DNA of 64,000 nucleotides, taken from the NCBI RefSeq assembly GCF_932526225.1, contig NC_064035.1:1673501-1737500 (forward strand). Direction: 5' to 3'. The notes under the pieces were generated by a model. That model did not search any database. It saw nothing but the letters and a program-made list of their open reading frames with translations, and was not told where the DNA came from. The position numbers and the translations under genes are program-made. The stretch comes from Nematostella vectensis. Lineage: Eukaryota; Cnidaria; Anthozoa; Actiniaria; Edwardsiidae. Positions 54,601 through 64,000 of this stretch are shown in pieces (within the stretch, counting starts at the first letter, position 1; each line of letters opens with the position of its first letter).

Positions 54601-57600
54601 GATTACCCGCATCTAGCTGTGGATGTGATCTTGACTTCTGATGGATGTGTATGTGATCTTGACTGCTGATGGATGTGGATGTGATCTTGACTTCTGATGG
54701 ATGTGTATGTGATCTTGACTTCTGGTGTATGTGATCTTGACTTCTGATGGATGTGTATGTGATCTTGACTTCTGATGGATGTGTATGTGATCTTGACTTC
54801 TGATGGATGTGTATGTGATCTTGACTTCTGATGGATGTGTTTGTGATCTTGACTTCTGATGGATGTGTATGTGATCTTGACTTCTAAATGTGTGATTATC
54901 CGCTTCAGCTGTGTATGTGATCTTGACTTCTAAATGTGTGATTATCCGCATCAGCTGTGTATGTAATCTTGACTTCTAAAGGTGTAATTATCCGCATCAG
55001 CTGTGTATGTAATCTTGACTTCTAAATGTGTGATTATTCGCATCAGCTGTGTATGTAATCTTGACTTCTAAATGTGTGGTTATTCGCATCAGCTGTGTAT
55101 GTAATCTTGACTTCTAAATGTGTGATTATCCGCATCAGCTGTGTATGTAATCTTTACTTCTAAAGGTGTGATTATCTGCATCAGCTGTGTATGTTATCTT
55201 GACTTCTAAATGTGTGATTATCCGCATCAGCTGTGTATTTAATCTTGACTTCTAAATTTGTGATTATCCGCATCAGCTGTGTATATAATCTTGACTTCTA
55301 AATGTGTGATTTTTCGCATCAGCTGTGTATGTAATCTTGACTTCTAAATGTGTGATTATCCGCATCAGCTGTGTATGTAATCTTTACTTCTAAAGGTGTG
55401 ATTATCTGCATCAGCTGTGTATGTTATCTTGACTTCTAAATGTGTGATTATCCGCATCAGCTCTGTATTTAATCTTGACTTGTAAATGTGTGATTATCCG
55501 CATCAGCTGTGTATATAATCTTGACTTCTAAAGGTGTGATTACCCGCATCTAGCTGTGTATGTGATCTTTACTTCTGACGGGGCAGAGTGCGACAGCTTC
55601 ACGGTAGACGCGATTTTCTGTGGCAAACACAGCGATCTACAAGTTAATTTTACAATATAGAAACATGTTTTCTGTTAAATAGCAATGAAACAATGATGAT
55701 AACAAATGATAGACGTACATCATAACTCTCCTGAATAAGATCGACGACATTTCTTGAGTCCAAGGCAAGCTCGCCTGTCACAGCGCCGATATCACCCCAC
55801 ATGGTACTTAACACCTTAAAAGATTAAATGTAAGATTTGTCGTTAGATTTGTGTTAGTAGATAATCCTATTTAATTAAAGTTGCCAATGCCTGACCTTGT
55901 AGACAGGGATCTGAGCCTGACCTTGTAAACAGGGCTGTACGCCTGACCTTGTAGACAGGGCTCTTTTACTGACCTTGTAGTCAGAGCTCTTTTACTGACC
56001 TCGTAGACAGGGCTCTTTTACTGACCTCGTAGACAGGACTCTACGCCTGAACTTGTAAACAGGGCTGTACGTCTGACCTTGTAAACAGGGCTGTACGCCT
56101 GACCTTGTAGACAGGGCTCTTTTACTGACCTTGTAGACAGGGCTCTTTTACTGACCTTGTAGACAGGGCTCTTTTACTGACCTTGTAGACAGGGCTCTAC
56201 GTCTGACCTTGTAGACAGGGATCTGAGCCTGACCTTGTAAACAGGGCTGTACGCCTGACCTTGTAGACAGGGCTCTTTTACTGACCTTGTAGTCAGAGCT
56301 CTTTTACTGACCTCGTAGACAGAGCTCTTTTACTGACCTCGTAGACAGGACTCTACGCCTGAACTTGTAAACAGGGCTGTACGCCTGACCTTGTAGACAG
56401 GGCTCTTTAACTGACCTTGTAGACAGGGCTCTACGACTGATCTTGTAGACATGGCTCTACACCTGACCTTGTAGACAGGGCTTTACGCCTGACCTTGTAG
56501 ACAGGGCTTTACGCCTGACCTTGTAGACATGGCTCTACACCTGACCTTGTAGACAGAGCTCTACGACTGACCCTGTAGACAGGGATCTTTTACTGACCTC
56601 GTAGACTGGGCTTTACGCCTGACCTCGTAGACACGGCTCTACGCCTGACCTTGTAGACAGTACTCTTCGTCTGACCTTGTAGACAGTACTCTTCGTCTGA
56701 CCTTGTAGACAGGGCTCTACGACTGACCTTGTAGACAGGGCTATACGCCTGACCTTGTAGACAGGGCTCTGAGCCTGACCTTGTAAACAGGGCTGTACGC
56801 CTGACCTTGTAGATATTGCTATACGCCTGACAGTGTAGACAGTGCTCTACTTCTGACCTTGTAGACTGGGCCCTACGCCTGAACTTGTAAACAAGGCTCT
56901 ACGCCTGACCTTGTGGACAAGGCCCTACGACTGACCTTGTAGATATTGCTATACGCCTGACAGTGTAGACAGTGCTCTACGTCTGACCTTGTAGACTGGG
57001 CCCTACGTCTGACCTTGTAGACTGGGCTCTACGTCTGACCTTGTAGACAGGGATCTGAGCCTGACCTCGTAGACAGGGCTGTACGCCTAACCTTGTAGAC
57101 AGGGCTCTTTTACTGACCTTGTAGACAGAGCTCTTTTACTGACCTCGTAGACAGGGCTCTAGGCCTGACCTTGTAGACAGGGCTCTACGCCTGACCTTGT
57201 AGACAGGGCTCTTTTACTGACCTCGTAGACAGGGCTCTAGGCCTGACCTTGTAGACAGAGCTCTACGCCTGACCTTGTAGACAGGGCTATGAGCCTGACC
57301 TTGTAAACAGGGCTGTACGCCTGACCTTGTAGACAGGGCTCTTTTACTGGCCTTGTAGACAGAGCTCTTTTACTGACCTCGTAGACAGGACTCTGAGCCT
57401 GACCTTGTAGACAGAGCTCTACGCCTGACCTTGTAGACAGGACTCTGAGCCTGACCTTGTAAACAGGGCTGTACGCCTGACCTTGTAGAGATGGATCTAC
57501 GCCTGACCTTGTAGACAGGGCTCTTTTACTGACCTTGTAGACAAGGCTCTTTTATTGACCTCGTAGACAGGGCTCTACGCCTGACCTTGTAGACAGGGCT

Positions 57601-60207
57601 CTTAGCCTGACCTTGTAAACAGGGCTGTACGCCTGACCTTGTACAGATGGATCTACGCCTGACCTTGTAGACAAGGCTATTTTACTGACCTTGTAGATGT
57701 TACTGACGTTACGGGTCACAGCGAAAATCGGTTGGATTTGATGCATTTGTAGCTGATGATGAAGCTGAGCAAGCGTAGGATAGTCCTTAGAATAACATTG
57801 TTTATTATTAGTAATGGCAACATATTTTGGATTAGACCAGGATTTTTGCACCTTTTTAAAATTGTCATTTTCCTACCATTTCGTTAGACTTGTCGTATGT
57901 CATCAAGCCGTTGAGGTGGCATTGTTCATCATTTGGGGTCACGATTCCGCCCAACTGTAGACAAAATAAATACGATGATAATGATGATGACAGGTTTTGC
58001 TGCTCGACAATATAGTCAACTTTTAGCATCTAAATATCAGCTTCATTTATTACTCCTTTTTCCATCCATTTAACTTCTTCATTCTTTTATTTCTTTTTGG
58101 AAGTTTTTCTAGATATTTCTGCTTCCATAGGCGAAAAATTGGGCTAACACCACTCGTGTCAAATGTCCGTTTGAGTAGACCTTTTTAATATCTGCCAGTT
58201 CTTCTTACAGGCTCATGTCCGTTTACGAGGAGGTTACTTGTGTATATATAAAGTTAAACTATCTATATTCTTGATTCAAACGAGGCAGTTATACCTTTCC
58301 GTCCCCGGCGAAGTGAAAAGAATCGTCGCTTACGAACACCACGAGTCTCCTTGACGTTCCTCTCTTGAGCCACCCAATTTTCTGTGTAAAGAAATAACTA
58401 CTGTTAGACCGAAGCTATGTTCACAGGGGAGGACTCAGGGTTTCTCAGAGACGGTAAGTTTGCCAAGTTTGGTGGGAGTTTGATTTAAGTCTCATAAAAA
58501 GATTCTTATTCAGCAACATTAGTGAAAACGTGAAGTCAAACGTTTTTGGACGGAGAGTTTTGTTTGGCTTTTATTGTTGTATGTACTTTTTTCCATGTGA
58601 AGCACACCAATTTTTTCTCAACATTTCTTTCGTGTCTTACCTCCTCACAGACAGCTACTTGCATTAGCGCATCAAATCCTCCTTCTGGGTCGTCAATATT
58701 TCCAGAAATGACTTGCTTGTTTACTTCATCCTGATAATTGAACAAGCATTATATGCAATAGTGTCTACGAGGCTTTTCCCTCGGTATGCCGTATTACCAT
58801 ATTACACAGAATAACACTGCCGATAAAACTCCCTTAATTCATATAAACACAAGCTCTTCTCCGTTTTATTTATCAAACTTGTGCATTGATAGTCAGAACC
58901 ACACCCCTTCCCGAAACCAGATACAAACGAAACATGCCAATACAAATATCTGGTCGTGGGATCTTAGCGTTAATGCATTTCTTATATATTTCTTGGATCT
59001 GTCATGCATTCATAACGGACACCCCGGCAAGCAAAGCGCATCCGAACCTCAGGAAATCTCCTTTAGCACCGTTCACCTCAAATAGATTGCTATTGTTGAC
59101 CAGGCTGAGGATGTGCTTGAATCCGTAGGTGGCGACACACGCGCCAGGGAGCTCTCTCCGGCAGGGCTCGTCTACAAAGCTGCAAGCGTCAATGGCAATC
59201 TGAGACACATACTTGTAAATGTGTGATAAAAAGTGAAGAGTTCCTTACTCTGGCTGGACGTACGGCATCACCGTCTTATCCACAAAGGACCCAAAGCCAA
59301 GACGGAATTTTGTTGTAATATTCGCCATGCTTTCAGCTACAAATAATCAACATCTCAATGTGTCTGAAATCACCTTTTTAGCTTTAAAAGTTGTTTAAGA
59401 GTCTACAGTCGTTTTCTGAATTCTCATTGGTGATCAGATTGATCTGTTTGACCCTTAGCGCGGACCACTGGAAATCTCAATAACGAGATGCAAAATGGAC
59501 GACCTTGAACAAACATGCCCGTCGGGGTCACCCACTAACATTCCTCAGGATCATAATTAAGATAAGAAAAAAGCTACTCGTGTGGCGGTGAGCGGAAAAT
59601 GGCAGCGAACATGTGCGTCTTTATCTCCGCGTGGAGGAAGGGAGGGCCGGAGTTATCTTCCTTGTGCAGTTGAATGAACTTGAATGAACACAAAGTGAAA
59701 GATTTTCACAACGTATCCATAATGCATAGCCGGATTAGAAGCGCTAGAATTGCGAAACTTATATGCACTGGGAGGAGGAAACATCGTGGCCCATGTTAGA
59801 AATCTCCTTTTGCTAGAGACATATAGTGGGAATATATAGTGTTACCTATCTTCCCAGCTAGTCCTTTAAGTTTGCTGAGATCGTCTCTCATTGACCACGA
59901 CATATCCATCAAGTAGTACAAGTCCACGGGGTAGTTCTCTGCTGGGCGGACCGTCAGTCGTAGCCTTGCCGGTGCCCCTGTAACACATGGACGGAAAAGC
60001 TCTTAAATGCAAACTAACTTCCTTCAAAGACGTAACCAGTACACGGTCGATAAACGCCAATACCCTCATGCACGCTACCGCCACAGGTATTCCATCAAGG
60101 CAGCAGTAACAAGGCCCGATATACTATACTATATATCGCACGAGCTAACTGTCGCGGTGTCTTTGCCCTGGGAAATAACCTCTTGCACTTACCTCCGCCC
60201 CTTGGAG

Positions 60208-60240
<33 letters not shown>

Positions 60241-62004
60241 AGGGGGGACCTTGTGAGAATGCGACACATGATGAAATTATACTACGCGAGTTGACGCTCT
60301 ATTGCGTCTATTACGGATGACAGATATACTATAAATGTTTGGTATATATTATATATATTGTTAACAACATACTATAAGTGTGACACATCAGGGGCGGATC
60401 CAGGATTGCACCGACCCAAAGGAGGGTCACCAATAAATAAGTGTTATATGAATTATATATATTGCGGCATATACTATATGCAGATGTACTATATGTGTGG
60501 TATCGACACCCACATGTCTCAGGTTACCTGGTCTAAGCTTGACCTTGACTTGTTGAGGGGAGACTTGGTACTGAGCCCCAACGGCAACGTCCTCACAACA
60601 GAGAAAGAGATTAGGGTGGGCGGCCTTTACAGCGTAAGAGACGAACCCGAATAAGGATAAATAACGAAACCATACTAGACTGATGCCCACAAAAGCTAAA
60701 ACATTATGTGTACAAAGTGTATTAGAAAGTCGACTAATTTCAAAACACATTTAGACAACCAACCTGAGAGAACTGATGCATGCGAACACAAGGCGAAGGC
60801 TTGATGTAGAACCGCTTGTGTGAAAGTGTATTATTATCATACCTTGATATTAGTGAGTTCTGTGCTGGGGTTTGAAATGTTTTTACATCCCTTGTTAACA
60901 AGGTCGTCCTTTGTGTCACATCTGTACACGGCGTTACCGAGCTCTGTGAAGTCCTGCAAATACACGACAAGCATTAATGAGTATATAAAAATTAAGTCGA
61001 AAATACGTGGCAAATTAAAAAAAAATGAAATATATAAAAATAGATTATGATAGGTTTAGCAAGTGAACACCAATCAAGTTATCTTGATTTCCCAAAAGAA
61101 AAGGCAAAACGATGCAAAGTCTCACAAAGCATCACCCAGCCAGCAGGGCGCAATGAGGGGTCTTGCCTCATCACTCTCAATTTCTACACCCGTAACTAGG
61201 TGGCGGGTGGAAAGGTTGGCGACCGTTTGTTTAGTAATGCACGTCTTACAAAGGGAAGTGGTTATGTGATCGAGACAAATAAACCCTTTTGAGACGTTGT
61301 CCCTTACCTCTTGGTAGCACCACGCGCACTGTGGCTTTGCAATACAACCCTTGCACGAGCCCTGAACAAGGCACTCAGCGCTATTCAGTTGCCCTGTGGA
61401 AAAAAATCTATGAATTATTTTGGTGGAGACGGATACAGATAGTTGTTGTATCTATAATGGCTTTGTCGATCATCAGGAAAAATAATGGGTCTTAGGTGGG
61501 AGCTAAGGTGGCGTCGTTGGCAGAGACTCGCTCTGTGGTGCCTCTGCCTCTCAACACAGGTTTCCCGGTCGCTCTGTAGTGCCTGTGCCTCTCACCACAG
61601 GTTTCCCGGTCGCTCTGTAGTGCCTCTGCCTCTCAACACTGGTACAGGCACGGCCACGCCCCTACTGGCCAAATTCCTTATATTAAAAAATATTGGTGCC
61701 CCAGTGGCCCTGAAATTACTAAGTCCGCTTGAACCATGGTGGAATTTAGACCACATGTCATCATAAAATGCAAGGAAGGAATATTTTCCAAAAATTAAAA
61801 ACAAAAGACAAAAACAATCATTGTCACGCAAGACGGATCGACACCGACAACACGCTGTCGCGGCCGTAAAACCAATATCATGCGCTGCCTGCAAACCATT
61901 AGTTTGTTGCGTTTTTCTGTCGGTACCAGAATCCTACCGTGGGCGGGCGTGAGTAAGATGGTCTCAACCAAAAGTAAGACAAAACGAAGACAAGGCGAAG
62001 ACAT
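48652..62004 (-). CDS. ITGB: Integrin beta subunit (25 exons; tail exon not found)
   Basis: Exons: 61938-62004, 61308-61393, 60843-60953, 60528-60591, 59846-59977, 59249-59336, 59077-59179, 58641-58730, 58295-58381, 57877-57954, 57690-57785, 55719-55814, 55544-55617, 54399-54450, 54253-54320, 54052-54139, 53855-53928, 53625-53690, 53219-53291, 52166-52235, 51716-51840, 51115-51210, 50635-50785, 49213-49317, 48652-48770. All join in phase to 753 codons. Integrin beta pairs with an alpha subunit as a cell-matrix adhesion receptor. Signal peptide MSSPCLRFVLLLVETILL. PSI domain CLVQGSCKGCIAKPQCAWC. Beta-I domain from YPVDLYYLMDMSWSMRDDL with MIDAS residues Asp134, Ser136 and Ser138, then FRLGFGSFVDKTV, GFDALMQVAVC and LGGIVTPNDEQCHLNG. 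Hybrid domain follows, then Cys-rich I-EGF modules (QCECEGPGYK onward), beta-tail domain (DCSVYYTYSFDG) and a membrane helix (ILQIVLGVIAGILLSGVI, about 724-746) ending WKAYVTRM at a donor. The expected cytoplasmic exon with NPxY motifs was not found. Confidence 0.95.
48995..49139. mobile_element. Short foldback MITE (~56-bp arms) in integrin intron 24
   Basis: Left arm AACTACTTTTTCATCCC..AAGCCTGTTTCGTGGTTG..CCACTTATCAGGGGAT, mirrored by the right arm ending CAGGCCTGTAGGGGTGAAAAAGTAGTTT. A ~32-bp centre (CCGTGATGAATGGGCAAT..) separates the arms. No ORF. A few mismatches between the arms. Confidence 0.85.
49364..50497. repeat. 21-bp satellite in integrin intron 23 (~54 copies)
   Basis: Unit AACATAACAAGACATCTGAGA with a two-state variant, GACATCTG or GAGATCTG. 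Rare changes: AGGAGATCTG, GAGATTTG, GAAGCATAAC. The two variants form partly periodic blocks (see findings). All six frames are open, which produces spurious ORFs of 366-493 aa. In coding sense the array starts about 140 nt after the exon-23 donor. Confidence 0.97.
51492..51709. repeat. 37-bp minisatellite starting 7 nt after the exon-21 donor (~6 copies)
   Basis: Coding-strand unit TTTTACCCATACTTCCTC followed by ACTYGCTATYAMTTCCATC. Exon 21 ends at 51716; the intron begins GTATAC and is followed at once by the first unit. Confidence 0.93.
51880..52045 (+). mobile_element. Possible tRNA-derived SINE with internal 24-bp repeats
   Basis: GATAGCTCAGTGGTACGAG at about 51882-51900 matches a pol III A box (TRGCNNAGYGG). 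GATTCAAATAC at about 52027-52037 resembles a B box (GGTTCRANTCC). Between them are 3-4 copies of a ~24-bp unit (GGTTATCAGCGAAAGGACCT). Spacing is longer than in a tRNA because of the repeat. It lies in integrin intron 20. Confidence 0.4.
52340..52808. repeat. 38-bp minisatellite (~12 copies) in integrin intron 19
   Basis: Unit TTGAACCGTTTCCATTGG followed by CCAGTACTAGAATGATTACA. Copies differ mainly at TAGAATG / TGGAATG / TAAAATG, and the TGGAATG/TAAAATG pair recurs every five copies. The array is about 400 nt away from the nearest donor. Confidence 0.95.
52810..53218. other. Integrin intron 19, unique part
   Basis: No feature recognised beyond AT-rich intron sequence. Confidence 0.5.
54605..55570. 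repeat. 46/28-bp array made of the integrin exon-13 end plus its donor
   Basis: Exon 13 ends ..EVKITYTARC and the donor is GCGG/GTAATC (55543). Downstream are about 15 units of 46 bp that repeat the last ~31 exon bases (GAAGTCAAGATTACATAC, ACAGCTGATGCGG) plus ~15 intron bases (ATAATCACACATTTA). After these come about 9 units of 28 bp lacking the GCGG..ATAATC part, then one terminal copy (54605-54650) that again has TAGATGCGGGTAATC. Internal copies read GCGGATAATC, GCGAATAATC or GCAGATAATC, so they have no GT donor. Confidence 0.93.
55886..57689. repeat. 26-bp satellite carrying the integrin exon-11 5' splice site (~69 copies)
   Basis: The coding-strand unit contains TACAAGGTCAGGCGTAGA then GCCCTGTC. 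Exon 11 ends ..AACATCTACAAG and the intron starts GTCAGTAAAATAGCC, so each unit carries the exon end TACAAG plus GTCAG. Common variants: GGCTCTTTTACTGA, GTAAACAGGGCTGTAC, GGGATCTGAGCC. They occur in recurring higher-order blocks. The array fills the intron to within about 70 nt of the exon-12 acceptor. Confidence 0.96.
60211..60238. repeat. (GT)n microsatellite
   Basis: Fourteen GT dinucleotides in integrin intron 4, followed by a short G run. Confidence 0.97.
60388..60445. mobile_element. Repeat end with CAGGGGCGGATCCAGG
   Basis: CAGGGGCGGATCCAGGATTG resembles the sequence at 5582. The other end is not identified. It lies in integrin intron 4. Confidence 0.35.
61530..61645. repeat. ~41-bp tandem repeat, 3 copies, in integrin intron 1
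   Basis: Unit GCTCTGTAGTGCCTCTGCCT followed by CTCAACACAGGTTTCCCGGTC. The copies differ at few positions. Not adjacent to a splice site (exon 1 donor is at 61937). Confidence 0.9.
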
Positions 62005-63869
62005 CGGTGAACCTGATAGATCAAAACAGATCTGAGACAGGAGCGGGTCCAGAAGAGGGTGCTAGGGCAAAGCTAAAATGTAGATTTCAAGAATGGGGGA
62101 GCGGATTCGTTGTTTTATTTTTTATGCAAAATCTCTTAAAAGAAGGGGCGTGGCCCGCTCAGCCAGCCCCTAAATTTGCCCTTGTGAAAGATCAATTCAT
62201 GCATAGTTCACTAATTTTGGTTTCGTTTCAAAATTTTGCTGAAAAGATATTTTTGGCGAATAAACTTGACATTCATGATTAAACTATCTTGAAAACTTTG
62301 CGTCTTTGAACTGGTGTTTGTTTAAATTTTAATAAAATGACAACAAAGTGTTAAGATTATTATAATCCCCTGGCACGCGCTCCGTCAAGTTTATTTATTA
62401 CATAAAAATGAGTATAACAAATCAGCCGCTCCTGCTTACATTATAAGGTTCCCAAGAGTACAATAAAATGTAAAATAGCATGATTGTATTGATTTATTTT
62501 AGTCTTAAAATACTAAAATGAATCACGGGTGAAAGATAAATCACAAGCATTGTCATATACAAATGAGAAATTACCGAGTTATGAATGCGTAAATAAGGAG
62601 GTGGGATAATGGTCGAGATGCTTACCTTATCGAAGAATAGAGAAATAATTGTATGTGATTAAAATTCCCCAGTCCAAACCTTACTGGTGGACTGAATATT
62701 TCAGTGGTTGCTTGTGGCTCGCCCCCTAAAGTGCGCATTGAAAATTAGCTATTGACCTCTGCAGTGACAAATTTCGATTGCATAGAAAACAGGATGGTTG
62801 AAACTGTCATCGAAACAATAACTCATGTTCACACACATAAATATTTTGCATACCTTATCATGGTCACGACTGATGGGAGGAAACTAGTGAAAGGAATGGG
62901 ATATCATAATTTGTTATATAACTTGTTCTATAAATTGTAATTTAAAAAATGTGTTTAAAAATTAAAAGAATTAAAATAATAATCTTATTTGATGACATGC
63001 TTTTAGTCAAAATGCATAATATACTTTCGAAACGGAGCTTCCTTTCCCAAGTTTCGAAAAATACAATTAAATGCTCAATTAGTAACACAGAAGGAAGAAC
63101 AGCATGTTTATTTGATCAATGCGGAAAATACGGTTGGACCACAGGTATCCCAAGCTCACAGCATGTGATCTGACTGATTTGTAGTAGAAATGTGGAGCCG
63201 TCTCAGATCTGGTAACATTTAACGTGGTCTTTATTGTAAACAATAAAAACAACTAAACATATGCACGTGCGTGACTGGACAAAAAATAACAAGCGCCAAA
63301 GGAGGCAATGTAGATCTAGGTCGTAGTGCGCCACATACGATGACGACATCACTATAGCAACACACCTATTTTCCAAGAGACGCAAGCGTGAAAAAGACCC
63401 CGATATTTTTAGTGTACATCTCAGCAAGATGGCGTGGCGTAACCGACTATGACAGGGCTGGAATCGCTGGTTATTGCCTCCCCATTAATGCGCGGGTACC
63501 TCAGGTTCCTTTGTGTTGTACAGTTCGCTAGATAGCGGTGCTGGGGCCGAAATCTCCAGCTTAGCCGTAAAGCTTTATGCTGTCATACGGTGTTTCAGCT
63601 CATGTCTGGAAGTATGGTCTATTTTTTCTCATTTTACCGGATCTGGACGAGGTTCGATTCCCGGTCATGTACTCGAATTTTTTTCCCTTTTTTTCACTGT
63701 TTATCAGTTACAATTCCATATTCCTTGCTCACCCTCGCCCCCCTTTGCTTACCCCTTTTCGGATATCCTGAATTTATATTTATTCAGAACAGATATACGT
63801 TTACTACGACTCGAATCAAAAAGCCCAAACTGTCGCGATCTCGTACCAGAACAATAAATACAATACACC
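62005..63869. other. Upstream flank of the integrin gene, no gene recognised
   Basis: The first few hundred bases should hold the integrin promoter; no core element is obvious. A pol III B-box-like GGTTCGATTCCCGG lies at 63651-63664 without a clear A box. CACAGGTATCCCAAGCTCAC at about 63139-63158 resembles ACTACAGGTACCCCAAGC at 7754-7771, suggesting a shared dispersed repeat. AAGATGGCG at about 63426-63434 is a weak YY1-like site. Small ORFs are not recognised. Confidence 0.4.
63651..63664 (+). promoter_or_regulatory. Pol III B-box-like sequence (possible SINE)
   Basis: GGTTCGATTCCCGG fits the tRNA T-loop/B-box consensus. No cloverleaf or convincing A box can be drawn around it, so it is more likely a SINE fragment than a tRNA gene. 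Confidence 0.3.
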
Positions 63870-63924
63870 AAAAACTGGAATTCGACTCTGCCAAACTCTC
63901 TGGCAGAGTCGAATTCCAGTTTTT
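63870..63924. repeat. Perfect palindrome, 24-bp arms and 7-nt loop
   Basis: The left arm (63870-63893) reads AAAAACTGGAATTCGACT then CTGCCA; the right arm (63901-63924) is its exact reverse complement. The loop is AACTCTC. TTTACTACGACTC lies on both sides (about 63800 and 63923), hinting that the palindrome sits inside a small repeat element. Confidence 0.95.
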
Positions 63925-64000
63925 ACTACGACTCAATATTGATGATAATAAGATAAAGGAACTCCCGAGAGCAATGAAGTATTCTTGAGTAAACCGAAGT

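Noticed and set aside
55574-55579. Alternative exon-13 donor GAA/GTAAAG in integrin
   Set aside because: It would leave phase 0, whereas exon 14 needs phase 2; the downstream donor GCGG/GTAATC restores ..ITYTARCG and joins exon 14 in phase, matching the integrin hybrid-domain sequence.
63640-63720. tRNA gene
   Set aside because: B-box-like sequence only; no A box or cloverleaf could be drawn.

Overview
The window looks like nuclear DNA of an invertebrate animal, most likely an anthozoan cnidarian such as a sea anemone. The organism is an inference. It rests on compact GT-AG multi-exon metazoan genes (integrin beta, DNAJC1, a secreted EGF/TSP1 protein, a UDP-glucuronosyltransferase, a bHLH factor), on a CR1-like LINE and a DIRS-like tyrosine-recombinase retroelement, and on very abundant minisatellites. 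All five recognised host genes lie on the minus strand. I assembled their exons by hand from splice sites, reading phase and family similarity.

Layout. 1.7-2.2 kb: intronless bHLH factor. 3.9-8.6 kb: UGT gene with signal peptide and C-terminal membrane anchor; one of its introns is filled by a 12-bp minisatellite and another holds a foldback MITE. 9.97-24.6 kb: complete 11-exon DNAJC1 orthologue (521 aa: signal peptide, J domain, membrane segment, two SANT domains). Its introns 6 and 10 carry a 5.3-kb and a 2.5-kb tandem array. 24.9-27.2 kb: 5'-truncated LINE. 28.0-37.0 kb: complete 10-exon gene for a 1937-aa secreted protein with a TSP1 domain, three repeats of a W/DNYLC motif, a Lys/Pro/Thr/His-rich linker and 38 EGF-like domains, 33 of them in one 3.76-kb exon. 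37.2-43.0 kb: decayed DIRS-like element with an unrelated two-exon KIAA1958/ZMYM-like fragment inside it. 43.0-46.6 kb: no gene recognised. 46.6-48.1 kb (+): frameshifted repeat-derived coding relic with a long Glu-rich minisatellite. 48.65-62.0 kb: integrin beta gene, 25 exons from signal peptide through the transmembrane segment; the cytoplasmic-tail exon was not found. 62-64 kb: no gene; a perfect palindrome and a tRNA-like B box.

The most unusual signal is the relation between minisatellites and 5' splice sites. At least six introns in three unrelated genes contain arrays that begin at, or within about 15 nt of, the splice donor. In four of them the repeat unit carries the donor itself or the first intron bases. 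In DNAJC1 intron 6 about 266 copies of a 20-bp unit repeat the exon end plus a GTAAGT donor. In integrin intron 13 the unit carries exon codons plus the donor, and the internal copies have lost the donor GT while the two terminal copies keep it. This suggests a local process that amplifies exon/intron boundaries. The genes are not an operon and share no obvious pathway; their clustering looks incidental.
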